From assembly GCF_014230465.1 (NCBI RefSeq), contig NZ_JAAXCY010000001.1, positions 721,735 through 785,734 of the forward strand: a stretch of DNA of 64,000 nucleotides, in the 5' to 3' direction. Shown in pieces: positions 51,854-60,475 of this stretch. Numbering within the stretch: position 1 is the first letter of the stretch; every line of letters begins with the position of its first letter. The position numbers and the translations under genes were made by a program. The notes under the pieces were generated by a model. That model was not told the origin of the DNA. It saw nothing but the letters and a program-made list of their open reading frames with translations, and did not search any database. This stretch comes from Pseudomonas cremoris (GTDB taxonomy: Bacteria > Pseudomonadota > Gammaproteobacteria > Pseudomonadales > Pseudomonadaceae).

Positions 51854-53401
51854 TCAGGCGGGTGCCCATTGATGCGGCAGTAGTTGGCCAATCTCGCTGG
51901 CCCGCTGTGTCGGCAGCCGCATCAGCACATCCTTCAGGTAGGCGTACGGATCATGCCCATTCATCCGCGCCGACTGGATCAGGCTCATGATCGCCGCCGC
52001 CCGTTTGCCGCTGCGCAGCGACCCGGCAAACAGCCAGTTCGAGCGTCCAAGGGCCCATGGTCGAATCTGGTTCTCGACCTGATTGTTGTCGATAGGCACG
52101 GCGCCGTCGTCCAGATAGCGCGTCAGCGCTAACCAGCGTTTTAGGCTGTAATCCAGGGCTTTTGCCGTGGCTGATCCGTTGGGCACCCGATCACGCTGGG
52201 CCAGCATCCAGTTATGCAGCGCATCGAGGATTGGTGAAGACTTTTCCTGCCGTATTCGCCAGCGTTCTTCATCGCTCATGTGCCGTGCTTGCCGCTCGAT
52301 TTCATACAGCCCGGCAATGGAGTGCAGCGCCTGTTCGGCTAACTGGCTTTTGTTCGCTGCGTGCAGATCGAAAAATTTGCGGCGGGCGTGGGCCATGCAG
52401 CCAATTTCGGTGATGCCCTGCTCGAAGCTGGCCTTGTAGCCGGCGAAGTCGTCGCAGACCAGCTTGCCACTCCACTGACCCAGAAAATTGCGCGCATGCT
52501 CACCAGCCCGGCTGGGGCTGAAGTCATACACCACGGCCTTCAGGTCGGCGAAGGGTGTGGTGCAGTATGCCCAGACGTAAGCCCGGTGGGTTTTCTTCTC
52601 GCCAGGGGCCAGCATTTGCACGGGGGTTTCGTCGGCGTGGATCACGCCTTGCGCCAGTACCGCCTCGCGCAGGGCGTCGACCAATGGTTGGAGCTGTACG
52701 CCGGTGTGTCCGACCCACTGCGCCAGCGTCGAGCGGGCGATGGCCAGGCCAGCGCGCCCAAAAATCTTTTCTTGCCTATACAGCGGCAGGTGGTCGGCAA
52801 ATTTGGCCACCATCACGTGAGCCAGCAGGCCGGCAGTGGGGATGCCCTTGTCGATCACCTGGGCTGGTACCGGCGCCTGGATCAGTGTTTCGCACTGACG
52901 GCAGGCCCATTTGCCACGCACGTGCTGTTCGACGGTGAACACGCCCGGCGTGTAATCCAGCTTTTCGCTGATGTCTTCGCCGATGCGTTGCAGCTGGCAG
53001 CCGCAGGTGCATTGAGTGTTCTGCGGCTCGTGACGGATCACAGTACGCGGAAACTGGGCTGGCAGCGGTGCGCGCTTGGGCTGTTGGCGGGGTTCAGCCG
53101 GAGCCGCCGGAGGATTGAGGGTTTTCAGTTCCGCCTCGATAGCGGCAATGTCCGTGTCGAGCAAATCATCCAGCAGGCTGCCCTGGTCAGGGCTTAGTTG
53201 CTCGCTACGCTTGGCGAACTTGTATCGCTTGAACCAGGCGATTTCATGGGTGAGCTGCTCGATGACGGTTTGATCGCGGTCGATCTTCTTGCCCATCGTT
53301 TCAACCGTCTTACCCAACGTGTCGACTTGCGACAGCAACTGCGCAGCGAGTGCGCGCAGTTGCTCAGGTGTCAGTTGGTCGAGATTGGGCGAGGAAGTCA
53401 T
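51854..53401 (-). CDS. tnpC: IS66 transposase TnpC
   Basis: 515-aa transposase. N-terminal leucine-zipper-like coiled coil (LRALAAQLLSQVDTLGKTVETMGKKIDRDQ), a zinc-ribbon-like region (CTCGCQLQRIGEDISEKLDY ... CRQCET), then the DDE domain with HADETPVQM, CDDFAGYKASF and a late Glu in NNQVENQIRPWALGRSNWLF. It ends in the IS66 C-terminal element (YLKDVLMRLP). Intact and apparently functional. Confidence 0.95.
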   Translation of the reverse strand: MTSSPNLDQLTPEQLRALAAQLLSQVDTLGKTVETMGKKIDRDQTVIEQLTHEIAWFKRYKFAKRSEQLSPDQGSLLDDLLDTDIAAIEAELKTLNPPAAPAEPRQQPKRAPLPAQFPRTVIRHEPQNTQCTCGCQLQRIGEDISEKLDYTPGVFTVEQHVRGKWACRQCETLIQAPVPAQVIDKGIPTAGLLAHVMVAKFADHLPLYRQEKIFGRAGLAIARSTLAQWVGHTGVQLQPLVDALREAVLAQGVIHADETPVQMLAPGEKKTHRAYVWAYCTTPFADLKAVVYDFSPSRAGEHARNFLGQWSGKLVCDDFAGYKASFEQGITEIGCMAHARRKFFDLHAANKSQLAEQALHSIAGLYEIERQARHMSDEERWRIRQEKSSPILDALHNWMLAQRDRVPNGSATAKALDYSLKRWLALTRYLDDGAVPIDNNQVENQIRPWALGRSNWLFAGSLRSGKRAAAIMSLIQSARMNGHDPYAYLKDVLMRLPTQRASEIGQLLPHQWAPA

Positions 53402-53462
53402 GCCGCTGATTGTGCCAGAGCAGGCGATCAGCGCAGATAAAGCGATGGGCTAATGGCCGGCG

Positions 53463-53798
53463 CTACAGCACTGTGATCGCACCGGCTGCACCAACCCGCT
53501 GCCAAGGTAAACCGAGCACCAAAGCCTGAAGCTGCTCGGTGTCGAGTTCAACTTCCGAGCCGCGGTGGATGCCTGGCCAGTGAAACTTGCCCTGGTTCAA
53601 TCGCCGCGCGGCCAGCCAGATCCCTACACCGTCATGCACCAACACTTTCATGCGGTTGGCGCGGCGGTTGGCGAACAGATAAGCACAGTGCGGCTTCGCC
53701 GCACCGAATACCTCCACTACACGGGCCAATGCGGTCTCGGTGCCGGCGCGCATGTCCATCGGCTCAGTGGCAAGCCAGATGCTATCGATGCGGATCAC
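53463..53798 (-). CDS. tnpB: IS66 accessory protein TnpB (Orf2)
   Basis: 111 aa with the family signature MDMRAGTETALARVVEVFGAAKPHCAYLFANRRANRMKVLVHDGVGIWLAARRL, required for IS66 transposition along with TnpA. Its start overlaps the tnpA stop by 4 nt. It lies 61 nt before tnpC. Confidence 0.95.
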   Translation of the reverse strand: MIRIDSIWLATEPMDMRAGTETALARVVEVFGAAKPHCAYLFANRRANRMKVLVHDGVGIWLAARRLNQGKFHWPGIHRGSEVELDTEQLQALVLGLPWQRVGAAGAITVL

Positions 53799-54112
53799 GG
53801 GGCAAGCCCCCGGACAAAGCGGGCGCAGCCGTCAGGATCGGACACTGGCCATTTCACTGTGACTGACTGCTCGCCAAGCGATAGCTCAATAATCACCGAT
53901 GCTGCAGTCGGCCGTTTGGGCGTAGCCCTCAATGGAACGAACGCCGACAACACCGCGGGTAGCTGATCTCGGTAAAGCGGTAGCCATTTTCGAATGACGT
54001 TGGCGTTGATGCCATGGCGGATGGCAACGCTGGAGACGGTCGCACCCGGTTGTAGGCATTCCTGAACGACCTGGACCTTGAACGGTTTGGGGTAAGAGCT
54101 TCGTTGGCGCAT
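53795..54112 (-). CDS. tnpA: IS66 accessory protein TnpA (Orf1, right copy)
   Basis: 105-aa helix-turn-helix protein (SYPKPFKVQVVQECLQPGATVSSVAIRHGINANVIRKWLPLYR) ending CARFVRGLAP. ATG at 54112, 100 nt inside the outer end, after the conserved hairpin. Divergent in sequence from the left TnpA, so the two ends come from different IS66 elements. Confidence 0.93.
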   Translation of the reverse strand: MRQRSSYPKPFKVQVVQECLQPGATVSSVAIRHGINANVIRKWLPLYRDQLPAVLSAFVPLRATPKRPTAASVIIELSLGEQSVTVKWPVSDPDGCARFVRGLAP

Positions 54113-54212
54113 GGAAATCCTAACGTTAAGGACGATCGCGTCCGCTTAAAAATACGCGGACACCATCGCCCTTAATGCTGGAGTTCGGAAGGTGACTTGG
54201 CTGGACGCTTAC

Positions 54213-54220
54213 CTTTCACG
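54213..54220. repeat. Right 8-bp target-site duplication (CTTTCACG)
   Basis: Second copy of the repeat at 45520-45527, directly after GCTTAC, the outer IS66 end. Confidence 0.95.
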
Positions 54221-54381
54221 ACGAGTCCGACCTGAGCAACAACCCCTGGTCACGGCAGAGCCTGGATCGACTGAGGCAGTATTACGTGCAGACGGGGATT
54301 GACTTCCAGATCCACGAAATCACCGTGGACGGCAACGGCGACCCCGTGATGCAACTGCCCGAGGAGCCTATGGAGGAATAA
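54221..54381 (+). pseudogene. Separated 3' end of the giant LRR gene
   Basis: Joined to base 45527 this reads DESDLSNNPWSRQSLDRLRQ, then YYVQTGIDFQIHEITVDGNG and a Glu/Pro-rich end (MEE, stop TAA 54379-54381). It aligns with the ends of modules 1 and 2 of the LRR protein (FVLSDNPLSRRTLEQVKTYY; FDLSANPLSYTSLEQIKRYC). It is therefore the capping helix and tail of module 3, 53 aa. It has no start of its own. Confidence 0.92.
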
Positions 54382-54384
54382 GCC

Positions 54385-55365
54385 CTAGCCGCGCTCGGCG
54401 GGCACCGACGATAACTCGAACGGGCTGCTGCTACGCCGCTGGTTACGGTCTTCACGGGGGGTGGCGCCAAAGAAATTGCGGTAGGCACTGGAGAAATGCG
54501 GCCCCGAGGAGAAGCCGCATGACAGGCCAATCTGGATGATCGACTTGCTGGTTTGCATGAGCATCTGGCGGGCCTTGTTCAGGCGCAGTTCCAGGTAGTA
54601 CTGGCTGGGGACGCGGTTGAGGTATTGCTTGAAGATGCGTTCGAGTTGTCGTCGCGACACGCAAACATGCTGGGCGATTTCGTCGGTGGTCAGCGGTTCT
54701 TCGATATTGGCTTCCATCAACAATACGGCCTGGGTCAGCTTGGGATGGCTGGAGCCCAGGCGGTTTTGCAGAGGAATACGCTGGCGTTCGCCGCCTTCGC
54801 GGATGCGCTCCACCACCAATTCTTCGGAGACCGCACCGGCCAGTTCAGCGCCGTGATCACGGGCCAGCACCGCCAACAGCAGGTCGAGTACCGACATGCC
54901 ACCGCAGGCGGTGAGGCGGTCGCGGTCCCAGTCGAACAGGTGGCTGGTGGCAATGACCTTGGGGAAGCGTTCGGCGAAATCGTCCTGCCAGCGCCAATGC
55001 ACGGCGGCGCGGTAGCCGTCGAGCAAGCCAAGTTGGGCCAGCGGGTACACACCGGCCGACAAACCGCCGATCACACACCCGGCGCGCACCAGTTGCTTGA
55101 GGGCAGTACTAAGCTGGGAGGCAATAGCCGTCGGTGGTTCATCCGCCAGCAGGAACAGCTTCTGGAAACCTTCCAGCTTGCCGGCCCACGGTTCACCCGG
55201 CAGTTGCCAGGCGCCCTCGGTGGCAGGTTCGGCGAGCAGGAACGACAACTCGTAGACCACGTCCGGATGCACCCGTTGAGCAACGCGCAAGGCCTCCTCA
55301 GCCAGCGCAAGCGTGAGTGCTTTTGTGCTGGGCCAAATCAGGAAACCAATTTTGTGGGCGGTCAT
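54385..55365 (-). CDS. argR: Arginine-responsive regulator ArgR (AraC family)
   Basis: 326 aa. The N-terminal GlxA/DJ-1-like (PfpI) domain (~1-190: KIGFLIWPSTKALTLALAEEALRVA, GGLSAGVYPLAQLGLLDG, TACGGMSVLDLLL) senses arginine. AraC helix-turn-helix pair at ~215-310 (TTDEIAQHVCVSRRQLERIFKQYL, IGLSCGFSSGPHFSSAYRNFFG). In Pseudomonas it activates aru and aot and represses arginine biosynthesis. Last gene of aotJQMOP-argR. The LRR 3' fragment ends only 3 nt away. Confidence 0.95.
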   Translation of the reverse strand: MTAHKIGFLIWPSTKALTLALAEEALRVAQRVHPDVVYELSFLLAEPATEGAWQLPGEPWAGKLEGFQKLFLLADEPPTAIASQLSTALKQLVRAGCVIGGLSAGVYPLAQLGLLDGYRAAVHWRWQDDFAERFPKVIATSHLFDWDRDRLTACGGMSVLDLLLAVLARDHGAELAGAVSEELVVERIREGGERQRIPLQNRLGSSHPKLTQAVLLMEANIEEPLTTDEIAQHVCVSRRQLERIFKQYLNRVPSQYYLELRLNKARQMLMQTSKSIIQIGLSCGFSSGPHFSSAYRNFFGATPREDRNQRRSSSPFELSSVPAERG

Positions 55366-55458
55366 GGAGTGCTATCCGAAGCCAGTAACAGTAATGAAGA
55401 CAAAGGCCAATGCTAGCCCGTAATCGAGCACAAATCCTTAAAGTCGATGAAGATCCAA

Positions 55459-55548
55459 ATGTGGGAGCGGGCTTGCTCGCGAATGCGGCGTGTCAGTCAA
55501 TCCATCTGTATTTGATAGATCGCATTCGCGAGCAAGCCCGCTCCCACA
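55459..55548. repeat. REP pair between argR and aotP
   Basis: Standard inverted REP arms in a 248-bp gap between co-directional genes of the aot-argR operon. Confidence 0.88.
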
Positions 55549-55613
55549 GAGGATTGAGGTCGACTTCAAGACTGTGGAGCATGCACTAATTCAGTGCATA
55601 AAAGCAGCCTTGA

Positions 55614-56378
55614 TTATTTCAAGCTACCGGACAAGAACTGCTGCAAACGCTCGGACTGCGGGTTCACCAGCACTTCACGCGGGTTGCCACGTTCTTCCAC
55701 GATGCCTTTGTGCAAGAACACCAACTGGTTCGACACTTCACGAGCAAAGCCCATTTCGTGGGTCACCACCACCATGGTGCGGCCTTCCTGAGCCAGGTCC
55801 TGCATGACCTTGAGCACCTCGCCGACCAGTTCCGGGTCGAGGGCCGAGGTAGGTTCGTCGAACAGCATCACCTCCGGCTCCATCGCCAGGGCACGGGCGA
55901 TTGCCACGCGCTGCTGTTCGCCACCGGACATGTGGCCCGGGAACGCATCCTTGCGGTGGCCCACGCCCACTTTGGCCAGGTAATGCTCGGCCTTTTCACG
56001 GGCTTCTTTTTTCGACATGCCCAGCACGTGCACCGGTGCTTCCATCACGTTTTCAAGCGCAGTCATGTGCGACCACAGGTTGAAATGCTGGAACACCATC
56101 GACAGGCGCGAACGCATGCGTTGCAGTTGTTTAGGGTCGGCGGCCTTCATGGCGCCGTCCTTGCTGGCCACCAGTTTCAGCTCTTCGTTGTTGAGCAGAA
56201 TCTTGCCGGCATGGGGTTGCTCCAGCAGGTTGATGCAGCGCAAAAAGGTACTTTTGCCCGAACCACTGGAACCGATGATGCTGATCACATCACCGGCAGC
56301 GGCGGCCAGGGATACACCTTTGAGCACTTCATGACTGCCATAGCGTTTATGCAGGTCTTGGACTTCAAGTTTGTACAT
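55614..56378 (-). CDS. aotP: Arginine/ornithine ABC transporter ATPase AotP
   Basis: 254 aa from [14 protein letters not shown] at 56378. Walker [13 protein letters not shown] (~36-47), signature [16 protein letters not shown], Walker [17 protein letters not shown]-loop [10 protein letters not shown]. Polar amino-acid (HisP/AotP) subfamily. Energises AotQM for uptake captured by AotJ. Confidence 0.95.
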   Translation of the reverse strand: MYKLEVQDLHKRYGSHEVLKGVSLAAAAGDVISIIGSSGSGKSTFLRCINLLEQPHAGKILLNNEELKLVASKDGAMKAADPKQLQRMRSRLSMVFQHFNLWSHMTALENVMEAPVHVLGMSKKEAREKAEHYLAKVGVGHRKDAFPGHMSGGEQQRVAIARALAMEPEVMLFDEPTSALDPELVGEVLKVMQDLAQEGRTMVVVTHEMGFAREVSNQLVFLHKGIVEERGNPREVLVNPQSERLQQFLSGSLK

Positions 56379-56405
56379 GCGGTCGGTTCTCACAAAAACA
56401 GGTGG

Positions 56406-57518
56406 TCAGTCGTTGAGCAAGCGCCCGTGACGCAGCGCTTCGCGCCCCGCCACCTTGGCCAGCCAGAAACCCGCTTGGGCATAACGTAGCCGTTCAACGG
56501 CAAACAACACCCCGGTCGTGCCCGCGCAAACAGTGCTCACGCGGTCTTCCAGGGGATCAATCACTTCAAAAATCGGTTCGCCGGCTTCTACCCAGTCACC
56601 GGCTTTACACAGGTAACTGATCACCCCGGCGTGGGGTGCAAAAAGCAATTCAGTGCCTTCGAAGGGCACGCCTTCGCAAGGCTCGTGTTGCGGTGCCGGC
56701 CATTCGCCCTTGATCAAGCCTTGTTCGGCGAGGAACGCGAGGATCCCTTCGGCATGGAAGATCGCCTCGTCACGGCCCGTATCGGCTTGCCCGCCCAACT
56801 CCAGGGTGGTCGCCAGGCACGCCAACGGGATCTGCGCCTCGGGGAACGTGCGGGACAAACGCAGCCACGGCAGCGAACAGGCTTCGTCAAACGAGCTGCC
56901 GCCGGAGTCTTCCGCCAGCAACCCGACTTTCACATTCAAGTGTGCCGACAGCGAGCGCCACTGCGGCCAATGCTGCGGCAACGCGTACATGTGCAGCGCA
57001 GCTTCGGCGTCGCAGTGCAGGTCCAAGACCACGTCGGCGGTGCAGGCGTGACTCAGCAAGATGCGTTGCATGCCTTGCAACTGGCTGCTTGGCGCGGGCA
57101 ACGCGTCGAGGGCATCGCTCATGGCCTGGCGAATCAGGCGTACGTTGGCGTGGGGATCATCCCCCAGCTTGCCGCCGAGCAACGCTGCAACCGGCTCGCT
57201 CAACTCAACGAAGTCACGGTTGAAATTCTTGCCGCTGCCGATCTCGAAACGCCCCTGATGGCTGCCTTGCAGCAACTGGCCGAGGCCCATCGGGTTGGCG
57301 ACCGGCACCAACTCGATCACGCCGTTAAGGGCGCCTTGCTCTTCAAGTTCAGCGAGGCGCTTCTTTAGCTCCCACGCGGCACGCATGCCGGGCAACTCAT
57401 CGGCGTGCAGGCTGGCCTGGATATAGGCCTTGCGCTCGCCCTTGCCAAAACGGAATACGCTCAGCTGGCGCTCGCAGCCCAGGTGGCCCCAGGGCAACAG
57501 GTGATCGATACGTTGCAT
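56406..57518 (-). CDS. aotO: Succinylglutamate desuccinylase/aspartoacylase-family protein of the aot operon (AotO)
   Basis: 370 aa. M14/AspA zinc-enzyme features: AYIQASLHADELPGMRAAWELKKRL (His, Glu zinc pair), SGKNFNRDFVEL, DVVLDLHCDAEAALHMYAL and catalytic-Glu region TTLELGGQAD, plus a C-terminal beta domain. It lies between aotM and aotP, as in the P. aeruginosa operon, though it is not needed for transport there as far as known. Substrate unknown. Start 1 nt after the aotM stop. Confidence 0.88.
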   Translation of the reverse strand: MQRIDHLLPWGHLGCERQLSVFRFGKGERKAYIQASLHADELPGMRAAWELKKRLAELEEQGALNGVIELVPVANPMGLGQLLQGSHQGRFEIGSGKNFNRDFVELSEPVAALLGGKLGDDPHANVRLIRQAMSDALDALPAPSSQLQGMQRILLSHACTADVVLDLHCDAEAALHMYALPQHWPQWRSLSAHLNVKVGLLAEDSGGSSFDEACSLPWLRLSRTFPEAQIPLACLATTLELGGQADTGRDEAIFHAEGILAFLAEQGLIKGEWPAPQHEPCEGVPFEGTELLFAPHAGVISYLCKAGDWVEAGEPIFEVIDPLEDRVSTVCAGTTGVLFAVERLRYAQAGFWLAKVAGREALRHGRLLND

Positions 57519-57519
57519 A

Positions 57520-58218
57520 TCAGTGCTTCCGTGGAGCCAGGTAGCTCAGCCAGCGGCGCTCGGCCAACTTGAACAGGCGCACCAGGATGAAAGTCAGGCA
57601 CAGGTAGAACAGACCGGCAGTGATATAGGCTTCGAACGGCAAGTAGAACTGGGCGTTCACCGTGCGCGCGGCACCGGTGATGTCGATCAAGGTGACGATG
57701 GAGGCCAGGCTGGTAGTCTGCAGCATCATGATCACTTCGTTGCTGTACTGCGGCAGCGCGCGGCGCAAGGCCGATGGCAACAGGATGCGGCGGTATAGCT
57801 TGTAGCGCGACATGCCCATGGCCTTGGCCGCTTCGATCTCGCCATTGGGCGTGGCCTTGAGGCTACCGGCAATGATCTCGGCGGTGTAGGCACTGGTGTT
57901 GATCGCAAACGCCAGGCACGCACAGAACGTGGCGCTGGACAGCAGCGGCCACAGGAAGCTTTCACGGACTGCTTCGAACTGGGCCAGGCCGTAGTAGATC
58001 AAGAACAGCTGCACCAGCATCGGCGTGCCGCGGATCACGTAGGTGTAGAGCCAGGCCGCGCCGTTGACGATCGGCTGCTTGGACACACGCATCAAGCCCA
58101 AGGGCAAGGCGGCGAGCAGGCCGAAAAACAACGAGATGGCGAGCAGTTTCAGGGTGGTCAGCAGGCCGCCAAGGTACAGCGGCATGGCCTCCCAGATGAC
58201 GTTGTAGTCGAAGATCAT
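57520..58218 (-). CDS. aotM: Arginine/ornithine ABC transporter permease AotM
   Basis: 232-aa inner-membrane permease of the HisM type, about five TM helices, with the EAA motif region EAAKAMGMSRYKLYRRILLPSALRRALP. Its ATG overlaps the aotQ stop by 4 nt. Confidence 0.94.
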   Translation of the reverse strand: MIFDYNVIWEAMPLYLGGLLTTLKLLAISLFFGLLAALPLGLMRVSKQPIVNGAAWLYTYVIRGTPMLVQLFLIYYGLAQFEAVRESFLWPLLSSATFCACLAFAINTSAYTAEIIAGSLKATPNGEIEAAKAMGMSRYKLYRRILLPSALRRALPQYSNEVIMMLQTTSLASIVTLIDITGAARTVNAQFYLPFEAYITAGLFYLCLTFILVRLFKLAERRWLSYLAPRKH

Positions 58219-58904
58219 AGATCAGCCGCCCTTACGCCTACCGAGTAGCGCTTCTCAAGATGACGCAGGGCCAGCAACGACACGCTGGTGATCACCAGGT
58301 ACATCGCCGCCACTGCGAGGAAGAAGGTAAAAGGCTCGCGGGTGGCATCTGCCGCCTGCTTGGCCTTGAACATCATGTCTTGCAAACCCACCACCGAGAT
58401 CAGCGCGGTGGCCTTGGTGAGTACCAGCCAGTTGTTGGTGAAGCCGGGGATCGCCAGACGAATCATCTGCGGCACCATCACCCGGAAAAACACCTGGAAA
58501 CTGCTCATGCCATACGCAAGGCCGGCCTCGGCCTGGCCCTTGGGAATGGCCATGAAGGCGCCACGGAAGGTTTCCGAGAGGTAGGCGCCAAAGATGAAAC
58601 CCAGGGTGCCGATACCGGCGGCCAAGGGGTTCAAGTCGATATAGTCGTCATAGCCGAGCATCGGCGCGACGCGGTTAAGCAGGTCCTGGCCGCCGTAGAA
58701 AATCAGCAGGATCAGCACCAGGTCAGGGATCCCGCGGATCACCGTGGAGTACAAGTCACCCAGCCAGGCCAACCAGCGCACCGGCGACAGGCGCAACGCG
58801 ACCCCGATCAGACCCAGAACAATGGCCAAGGCCATGGACGACAAGGCGAGCTGAAGCGTCAACCATGCGCCATCGAGGATGACGGCCCCGTAGCCTTTCA
58901 ACAT
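58215..58904 (-). CDS. aotQ: Arginine/ornithine ABC transporter permease AotQ
   Basis: 229-aa HisQ-type permease: N-terminal GAWLTLQLALSSMALAIVLG helix, EAA loop GQAEAGLAYGMSSFQVFFRVMVPQMIRLAIP, five TM helices. Forms the channel with AotM. 91 nt downstream of aotJ. Confidence 0.94.
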   Translation of the reverse strand: MLKGYGAVILDGAWLTLQLALSSMALAIVLGLIGVALRLSPVRWLAWLGDLYSTVIRGIPDLVLILLIFYGGQDLLNRVAPMLGYDDYIDLNPLAAGIGTLGFIFGAYLSETFRGAFMAIPKGQAEAGLAYGMSSFQVFFRVMVPQMIRLAIPGFTNNWLVLTKATALISVVGLQDMMFKAKQAADATREPFTFFLAVAAMYLVITSVSLLALRHLEKRYSVGVRAADL

Positions 58905-58995
58905 GATTCAGGTCCTCGAAAAGGGGGATGAAAAAATGGCGCAAACCTCAGGAATTCTGTTGCTTGCGCCATTGCGGACAGACAGCTGCGACGAG

Positions 58996-59781
58996 TTACT
59001 TAGGGTCAGCGCCGTAAATATCGAAGTCGAAGTACTTGTCCTGGATTTGCTTGTATTTGCCGTTGGCACGGATCGCTGCGATCGCCGCGTTGATCTTGTC
59101 CAGCTCGGCCTTGTCGCCTTTACGCACCGCGATGCCAATGCCGTCGCCGAAGTACTTGGCGTCGGTGAACTGTGGGCCCACGAACGCGTAGCCTTTACCG
59201 GCCGGGGTTTTCAGGAAGCCGTCTTGCAGCAGGGTGGCGTCAGCCACGGTACCGTCAAGGCGACCGGCTTCCACGTCCAGGTAGATTTCGTTCTGCGAGC
59301 TGTAAGGAACAACCGTGGCGCCTTTAGGGGCCAGGACTTCCTTGGCGAAGCGATCGTGGATCGAACCGCGCTGCACGCCAATTTTCTTGCCTTTCAATTC
59401 ATCCAGGCTGTCGCTGACGGCGGTGCCTTCCTTCATCACCAGCTGTGCTGGGCTCAGGTAGTAGCGGTTGGTGAAGTCCACCGACTTCTTGCGGTCGTCA
59501 GTGATGGACATGGACGACAGGATCGCGTCGATCTTGCGCACTTTTAACGCAGGGATCAGGCCGTCGAACTCTTGCTCGACCCATACGCACTTGACCTTCA
59601 TCTCTTCGCACAGGGCGTTGCCGATGTCGTAGTCAAAGCCCACGATGCTGCCATCCGGCGCCTTCGAGGCAAACGGAGGGTAAGCCGCTTCGATACCAAT
59701 CTTCAGGGGCTTCTCATCAGCGAAAGCCTGCATGGACAGCACGGACAGCGCCAGGGCGCCCAACAGCACGAGTTTCTTCAT
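58996..59781 (-). CDS. aotJ: Arginine/ornithine-binding periplasmic protein AotJ
   Basis: 261 aa from [21 protein letters not shown] (signal peptide, cleaved at ~21), ATG 59781 with GGAG 7 nt upstream. SBP family 3 fold ([69 protein letters not shown]). First gene of the operon. A perfect ArgR box lies 157 nt upstream of its ATG. Confidence 0.95.
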   Translation of the reverse strand: MKKLVLLGALALSVLSMQAFADEKPLKIGIEAAYPPFASKAPDGSIVGFDYDIGNALCEEMKVKCVWVEQEFDGLIPALKVRKIDAILSSMSITDDRKKSVDFTNRYYLSPAQLVMKEGTAVSDSLDELKGKKIGVQRGSIHDRFAKEVLAPKGATVVPYSSQNEIYLDVEAGRLDGTVADATLLQDGFLKTPAGKGYAFVGPQFTDAKYFGDGIGIAVRKGDKAELDKINAAIAAIRANGKYKQIQDKYFDFDIYGADPK

Positions 59782-59937
59782 CTTGGGACTCCATCGGTAT
59801 AGGGCAAAACAGCAGTATGAGCCATGGCCCACGATGCGACTTAAGGGAAACCGAATTGCGGTGCTGCGTCCTACACAAGTTAAACCTGCGACGACGAGCG
59901 AGTGATCGGCATTCTAACGACAGGCCGGAAGCCGATA

Positions 59938-59953
59938 TTTCCTCAATGCGACA
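59938..59953 (-). promoter_or_regulatory. ArgR operator of the aot operon
   Basis: The reverse strand reads TGTCGC-ATTGAGGA-AA, a perfect Pseudomonas ArgR half-site. Weaker copies (CGTCGC-N8, TGTCGT) lie 30-65 bp closer to aotJ. Confidence 0.7.
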
Positions 59954-60302
59954 ACAATTTACAGAAGCACCGAGAAAGCGGGTCCAGCACATTGACAGCC
60001 TCTGAATTTTATGCAGAGACAAAAGATATTAAACCTGTTGATGCTGCAAATTGCGGGCCTATTATTCGCAAACCCTTCTAGCACGGCAAGTCTGGCGTTT
60101 AATCTTATTTCTGGGAGCGTCTGGAATGGGGCTTTTCGGGGCACAGGTGTAGCACATCGCCTCATGTTTGGGCGCTGGGTTACACATTTGGCAACAACGG
60201 TAACATTCAGAAATGCCCTACGAGAGAAACCGATATTTATTGGCCTGAAGGTTATGCAGGCTCGTCATACCACCACCGCCCTCGCTATGAAATGCAGTCC
60301 AA

Positions 60303-60392
60303 ATGTGGGAGCGGGCTTGCTCGCGAATGCTGAGTGTCAGTCGCTGGAGATGTTGATTGACCCACCGCATTCGCGAGCAAGCCCGCTCCCAC
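60303..60392. repeat. REP pair between acs terminator and aotJ promoter
   Basis: Standard REP arms with the inner GTCAG/TTGAC extensions shared with the copies at 31641, 38218 and 55459. Confidence 0.88.
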
Positions 60393-60423
60393 AGGGGATC
60401 TCCACTGTTTGCAAGATCCCACA

Positions 60424-60458
60424 AAAAAGCCCCATCCGGCTCACACCGAATGGGGCTC
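60424..60458 (-). terminator. Terminator of acs
   Basis: On the reverse strand AGCCCCATTCGGTGTGAGCC pairs with GGATGGGGCT, followed by TTTTTTGT. Confidence 0.85.
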
Positions 60459-60475
60459 TGTATCACCAACCCGCC

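Larger units (their letters stand above)
45528..54212. mobile_element. IS66-family compound transposon with signalling cargo (8,685 bp)
   Basis: Bounded by 55-bp inverted ends that align without gaps (about 40 of 55 identical; outer bases GTATCCGTCC on the left, GTAAGCGTCC on the right). Both ends contain CACCTTCC and GGCGATGGTGTCC, each followed by a small hairpin. Flanked by a perfect 8-bp direct repeat, so these exact ends were used in one transposition. Contents in order: IS66 tnpA, broken IS30 transposase, Aer-like receptor, MASE3-GGDEF-EAL enzyme, GGDEF fragment, complete IS66 (tnpC, tnpB, tnpA). It sits in the giant LRR gene. Confidence 0.92.
51823..54212 (-). mobile_element. Complete IS66-family insertion sequence (2,390 bp)
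   Basis: Inner end GTAAGCGTCTGCCGAACTCACC at 51823 (first 20 bases: GTAAGCGTCTGCCGAACTCA) and outer end starting GTAAGCGTCCAGCC at 54212 are inverted and match at about 21 of 27 positions. It carries tnpA, tnpB and tnpC intact. The base pairs flanking its inner end do not match the 8-bp repeat outside its outer end, so it moved here as part of the larger unit. Confidence 0.9.
59782..60475. other. Gap between aotJ and acs
   Basis: 694 bp with no supported gene; the short ORFs here lack recognisable homology and ribosome-binding sites. It contains the aotJ promoter side with an ArgR box, a REP pair (60303-60392) and the acs terminator (60424-60458). Confidence 0.6.

Noticed and set aside
39812..54381. 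NEL-type E3 ubiquitin ligase domain after the LRRs
   Set aside because: Even after joining the two parts the protein ends shortly after the last LRR cap; no NEL-like Cys motif is present.
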